From the NCBI GenBank assembly GCA_934539245.1, contig CAKTCK010000002.1, positions 18,437-82,436 of the forward strand: DNA of 64,000 nt, given 5' to 3'. The notes under the pieces are model-generated. The model was given only the letters and a program-made list of their open reading frames with translations, was not told the DNA's origin and searched no databases. Below are positions 60,986 to 64,000 of this stretch, one piece after another; position 1 is the first letter of the stretch, and the number at the start of each line of letters is the position of its first letter. The stretch comes from an uncultured Faecalibacterium sp. (GTDB taxonomy: Bacteria; Bacillota; Clostridia; Oscillospirales; Ruminococcaceae). The translations under genes were made by a program, and so were the position numbers.

Positions 60986-62149
60986 TTGAAACGCAATACC
61001 AAGACCCTGTTGTGTGTGCTGTGCGCGGTGGCCGCTGTGCTGTGCGTAGTTGCAGCCTGCTTTATGCTGACCAAAAAGCAGGGCAGCACCAGCGCTTCCT
61101 CTGCTGCATCCGGCGCAAGCGTGTCCGTCTACGGCAAGGTGTCGGATTTCGATTATTCCAGCTTCGATTACTCCGAGGGGCTGGACGATAACGGTCACTG
61201 GACCGGCATCCGCGCACTGGACTATGTGACGCTGCCAGAGGATGTATCCGCGCTGCCGCTTTCCAAGGCAGACATCGAGCCCACCGAGGCCGAGATCCAG
61301 ACCCAGATCGACACTTTGCTGAACCAGTTCGCCACCACCCAGAACATCACCGACCGGGCAGCCCAGAGCGGCGACACCGTGAACATCGACTATTCCGGCG
61401 CGGTGGACGGCGTGGTATTTACCGGCGGCACCGCCACCGGCTACGACCTGACGCTGGGCAGCCACACCTTTATTGACGGCTTCGAGGATCAGATCATCGG
61501 CCACAATATCGGTGACACCTTTGATGTGACTGTCACCTTCCCGGAGGGCTACGACGACTCCACCGATGCCGAGGGCAACACCATCACCCTCAGCGGCAAG
61601 GAAGCCGTGTTCAGCGTGACCCTGAACGCCATCACCCAGAGCGTTGTGCCCACCCTGACCGACGAGTGGGTGGAGACGAACTTTGCCGCCAGCGACGACC
61701 TGCACACCGCAGACGCCCTGCGCCAGTACTTTGACAGCGCCCTGTACGCCAACAATCTGGACAACGCCGTGATGGACTACCTGCTCAATAACGCCACCTT
61801 CAAGGAGATCCCCACCCAGATCACCAGCTACTACATCCGTATGTTCCTGAACTACCACTCTCAGCTTGCCGCCCAGTACGGCATGGAGCTGGACGCCTAC
61901 GCACAGGCCAAGGGTTACGCCGATGCCAACGCGATGCTGGCGGATTCCGACGCCTACTTTGAGCATCTTGCCAAGCAGGATCTGGTCTTTCAGGCCATTG
62001 CGGAGCAGCTGGACATCGCCCCCACGCAGGAGCAGATCGACAGCGCCAACAGCTCCTACGCCGACACCTACGGCGCACAGCGCAGCATGCTGAACGCTTT
62101 GCAGCTGGCAGTGCTGGATAAGGTGGAGGAAAGCGCCGTGCTTTCCTGA
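60986..62149 (+). CDS. Lipoprotein peptidyl-prolyl isomerase, trigger-factor type
   Basis: A 387-residue exported protein. The signal sequence (~1-24) ends in a lipobox VAAC with Cys25, followed by a Ser/Ala-rich linker. The FKBP-type PPIase domain (~128-215) reads SGDTVNIDYSGAVDG, then GSHTFIDGFEDQIIGHNIGD and TFPEGYDDS, the variety found in trigger factor. The rest (~220-375) resembles the trigger factor C domain. No ribosome-binding N domain. It starts with TTG, fixed by AGGAGG 8 nt upstream. Likely an extracytoplasmic folding catalyst, in the niche of PrsA. Confidence 0.82.
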   Translation: MKRNTKTLLCVLCAVAAVLCVVAACFMLTKKQGSTSASSAASGASVSVYGKVSDFDYSSFDYSEGLDDNGHWTGIRALDYVTLPEDVSALPLSKADIEPTEAEIQTQIDTLLNQFATTQNITDRAAQSGDTVNIDYSGAVDGVVFTGGTATGYDLTLGSHTFIDGFEDQIIGHNIGDTFDVTVTFPEGYDDSTDAEGNTITLSGKEAVFSVTLNAITQSVVPTLTDEWVETNFAASDDLHTADALRQYFDSALYANNLDNAVMDYLLNNATFKEIPTQITSYYIRMFLNYHSQLAAQYGMELDAYAQAKGYADANAMLADSDAYFEHLAKQDLVFQAIAEQLDIAPTQEQIDSANSSYADTYGAQRSMLNALQLAVLDKVEESAVLS

Positions 62150-62160
62150 CAGCGGTGCAA

Positions 62161-62296
62161 ATGCCGTTTTCCTTCACGACCCTTTCTGTGAAAATGCAAT
62201 GCCGGAGCGTCCGCAGACGCTCCGGCATTGCTCTATTAAAAATCTTTTTTCCGCTAAACATGGCTAGAGCGCAGCGGAAGCCATTCTAAATCGTCC
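62161..62296 (-). repeat. Extragenic hairpin repeat, copy E
   Basis: Minus strand: GGGACGATTTAGAATGGCTT, helix ATGGCT/AGCCAT (both arms changed relative to copies A, B and D), AGCGGAAAA, AT-rich part, 36-nt hairpin at 62231-62196 (apex CTGCGG), then ATTTTCACAGAAAGGGTCGT and AAACGGCATTT. Confidence 0.85.
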
Positions 62297-62307
62297 CATA
62301 TATCCCA

Positions 62308-62346
62308 AAGGTCGCTGCACGGTGAGGCGCAGCGGCCTTTTGTTTT
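62308..62346 (+). terminator. Terminator hairpin
   Basis: AAAGGTCGCTGC pairs with GCAGCGGCCTTT, followed by TGTTTT on the plus strand. Confidence 0.7.
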
Positions 62347-62354
62347 CCACATTT

Positions 62355-62954
62355 TTACTTTGCGGTGTTGATAAAGCTGCGGTTATCCCACAGGTACTTG
62401 ATGCCGGAGATGGCGGTCACAGCGGCCACCATCCAGCACAGAGCGATGGAGACCACCACCACGATGGAAACGCTTTCCACCGTGCCGCGGTAGCTCAGGG
62501 CCGTGCCGAAGAAGTAGAAGATGATGCTCAGCATCTGCAATACGGTCTTTACCTTGCCCCACATATTGGCGGCGATGACCTTGCCGTCCTTGGCACCGGC
62601 AGCCACCATGCGCAGACCGGACACCGCAAACTCACGTGCCAGAATGATGCACAGCACCACGGGGCTGCACACACCGTCCCGCAGCATATAGATGAAGGCC
62701 ACGGTGGTCAGCAGCTTGTCGGCCAGCGGGTCGGCAAACTTGCCGAAATCGGTGACCATGTGCCACTTGCGTGCCAGATGGCCGTCCAGATAGTCGGTGA
62801 AGCTGGCAACGGCAAACACGATACCGGCCAGCAGGTAGAAGGCGGCGTTAAATGTACCGTCCACGATGCCGTCCAGACCGGTCAGAGACACAAAGATCAT
62901 GAACACCGGCACCAGAATGATGCGGGTCAGGGTAAGCTTATTGGGCAGATTCAT
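62355..62954 (-). CDS. pgsA: CDP-diacylglycerol-glycerol-3-phosphate phosphatidyltransferase
   Basis: A 199-residue membrane enzyme that makes phosphatidylglycerophosphate. The CDP-alcohol phosphotransferase motif is clear: DYLDGHLARKWHMVTDFGKF, then ADPLADK, with all conserved Asp residues (~55-85). It starts MNLPNKLTLTRIILVPVFM and has about five helices. It lies 20 nt after rimO, with GGAGG before the ATG. The rimO-pgsA pairing is frequent in Firmicutes. Confidence 0.96.
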   Translation of the reverse strand: MNLPNKLTLTRIILVPVFMIFVSLTGLDGIVDGTFNAAFYLLAGIVFAVASFTDYLDGHLARKWHMVTDFGKFADPLADKLLTTVAFIYMLRDGVCSPVVLCIILAREFAVSGLRMVAAGAKDGKVIAANMWGKVKTVLQMLSIIFYFFGTALSYRGTVESVSIVVVVSIALCWMVAAVTAISGIKYLWDNRSFINTAK

Positions 62955-62974
62955 ACGATTTATCCTCCAATTCG

Positions 62975-64000
62975 TTATTTTACGACCGTACCATACAGAT
63001 CGTAAAGGTCGCTGTCCTCTACCAGCACATCATAGAACTGGCCGGGGTACAGCGGTTCCTCGCTGGAAACGCAGACGCAGCCGTCCACCTCCGGCGCATC
63101 GCCGGTGGTGCGGCAGAGGTATAGGCCGTTTTCCTCGTCGATGCCGTCACACAGAACGTGCACGGTCTGACCTACCTTTTCAGCCTGCTTCTGCGCCATG
63201 ATGCCGGTCTGGATCTGCATCACCAGCTCAGCGCGCTTGTCCTTGACCTCCTGCTCGATCTGGCCGTCCATCCGTGCCGCCACGGTGTTTTCCTCGGCAG
63301 AGTAGGCAAAGCAGCCCAGACGGTCGAACTGCACCTCCTTGACGAAGTTGCACAGATCCTCGAACTGCTCCTCGGTCTCGCCGGGGAAGCCTGCGATCAG
63401 GGTGGTGCGCAGGGTGATGCCGGGGATCTCGCGGCGCAGCTTGCCGATCACCTCCAGCAGCTCCGCGCGGTTGGAGCGGCGGTTCATGTTCTTGAGGATG
63501 GTATCGTTGCAGTGCTGGATAGGCAGATCAAGGTAAGGCACCACCTTCTCGTTGCGCTTCATGGCGGCGATAAATTCATCGGTGATGCGCTCCGGGTAGG
63601 CGTACATGATGCGGATCCATTCCAGCCCCGGCACCTTGTTCAGCTTATCCAGAAGCTCACAGATGCTGCCGGGCTTGCCCCAGTCCTCGCCGTAGGCGGT
63701 AGGGTCCTGCGCCACCACGATCAGTTCCTTTACGCCCTCACCGGCCAGCCAGCGGGCCTCGGCTACGCAGTCGGCCATATCGCGGCTGTGCAGCGGGCCG
63801 CGGATGCCCGGGATGGCGCAGTAATGGCAGCGGTTGTTGCAGCCCTCGGCGATCTTTAAGTACGCATAGTGGGCAGGCGTGCCGATGACACGCTTGCCGC
63901 CCAGCGGGAAGTCCTTTTTAGCACCGTAGCTTTCCAGATGATCCTCGCCGTGGAACAGCCGCTCCACGATGGTGTCAATGGCCTTGTTGGAGGCGCAGCC
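62975..64000 (-). CDS. rimO: Ribosomal protein S12 methylthiotransferase, 5' end cut by window
   Basis: The C-terminal ~341 residues of a radical-SAM methylthiotransferase. The frame is open to base 64000, where it reads GCASNKAIDTIVERLF, so the N-terminal MTTase domain with most of its cluster cysteines lies off the window. The radical SAM motif CNNRCHYCAIPGIRG is present, then ELIVVAQDPTAYGEDWG and the C-terminal TRAM domain (~270-330). RimO rather than MiaB is indicated by IPGIRG and the AQDPTAYG segment. It modifies Asp in ribosomal protein S12. Confidence 0.94.
   Translation of the reverse strand, partial: GCASNKAIDTIVERLFHGEDHLESYGAKKDFPLGGKRVIGTPAHYAYLKIAEGCNNRCHYCAIPGIRGPLHSRDMADCVAEARWLAGEGVKELIVVAQDPTAYGEDWGKPGSICELLDKLNKVPGLEWIRIMYAYPERITDEFIAAMKRNEKVVPYLDLPIQHCNDTILKNMNRRSNRAELLEVIGKLRREIPGITLRTTLIAGFPGETEEQFEDLCNFVKEVQFDRLGCFAYSAEENTVAARMDGQIEQEVKDKRAELVMQIQTGIMAQKQAEKVGQTVHVLCDGIDEENGLYLCRTTGDAPEVDGCVCVSSEEPLYPGQFYDVLVEDSDLYDLYGTVVK

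Overview
The window reads as chromosomal DNA of a GC-rich, anaerobic gut Firmicute of the Oscillospiraceae, most like Faecalibacterium. This rests on gene content and style rather than on any search: an Rnf complex in the clostridial order rnfCDGEAB, QueH, a DUF896 protein, a SNF2/SWIM helicase, DegV, ECF transport, strongly GC-biased codons and consensus sigma-A promoters. No phage, plasmid backbone or CRISPR array is visible. Both ends cut through genes: an ABC exporter subunit on the left and rimO on the right.

Layout. 1-3.1 kb: heterodimeric ABC exporter. 3.1-4.5 kb: trigger-factor-like protein and a DUF3592 membrane protein. 4.6-6.6 kb: tRNA-Leu(CAG), an inverted tRNA scrap, a truncated LacI gene and a MATE pump. 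6.7-12 kb: LacI regulator facing a glucose/maltose-type PTS permease, an EEP phosphohydrolase and malQ, which form an alpha-glucoside uptake and use locus. 12-14.3 kb: DUF896, queH, MFS. 14.4-19.6 kb: complete Rnf operon (ferredoxin:NAD oxidoreductase, ion pump). 19.8-24.6 kb: a 41-residue membrane peptide, a DUF5662 protein and a surface-polysaccharide cluster (two-domain GT2, Wzt/Wzm-like ABC exporter, rfbC). 24.7-27.5 kb: DD-carboxypeptidase and the dipicolinate synthase pair dpaAB. 27.9-33.5 kb: ECF S component, a Gfo/Idh oxidoreductase, coaX and coaBC (coenzyme A synthesis), murC. 33.5-39.2 kb: DinJ/YoeB toxin-antitoxin, and an MMPL permease plus secreted repeat protein facing a TetR regulator. 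39.2-45.5 kb: tRNA-Val(GAC), MarR-MATE pair, second MATE, cupin/HxlR pair, glpK. 45.8-50.5 kb: rpoD, an SDR with a repeat-bearing N-terminal extension, tadA, CPBP protein, degV. 50.7-57.9 kb: TauE/SafE, M19 dipeptidase, large SWIM-SNF2 helicase, membrane GGDEF protein, DtxR/MntR-like regulator. 58-64 kb: malic enzyme-fumarase operon, a lipoprotein PPIase of trigger-factor type, pgsA, rimO.

The main unexplained structure is an interspersed extragenic element of about 135 bases in five places (near 13.1, 27.7, 45.8, 50.7 and 62.2 kb). Each carries a hairpin of exactly 36 nt with a 15-bp stem and a CTGCGG apex on one strand. Stem sequences differ between copies but stay complementary, and a second shorter helix shows the same paired changes. 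The conserved T-rich 3' flank means several copies could act as terminators, yet one copy follows no gene in its own orientation. Other leads are candidate operators around the MMPL promoter and in front of the DtxR-like gene, two atypical trigger-factor relatives, the SDR extension, and dpaAB in a lineage usually regarded as non-sporulating.
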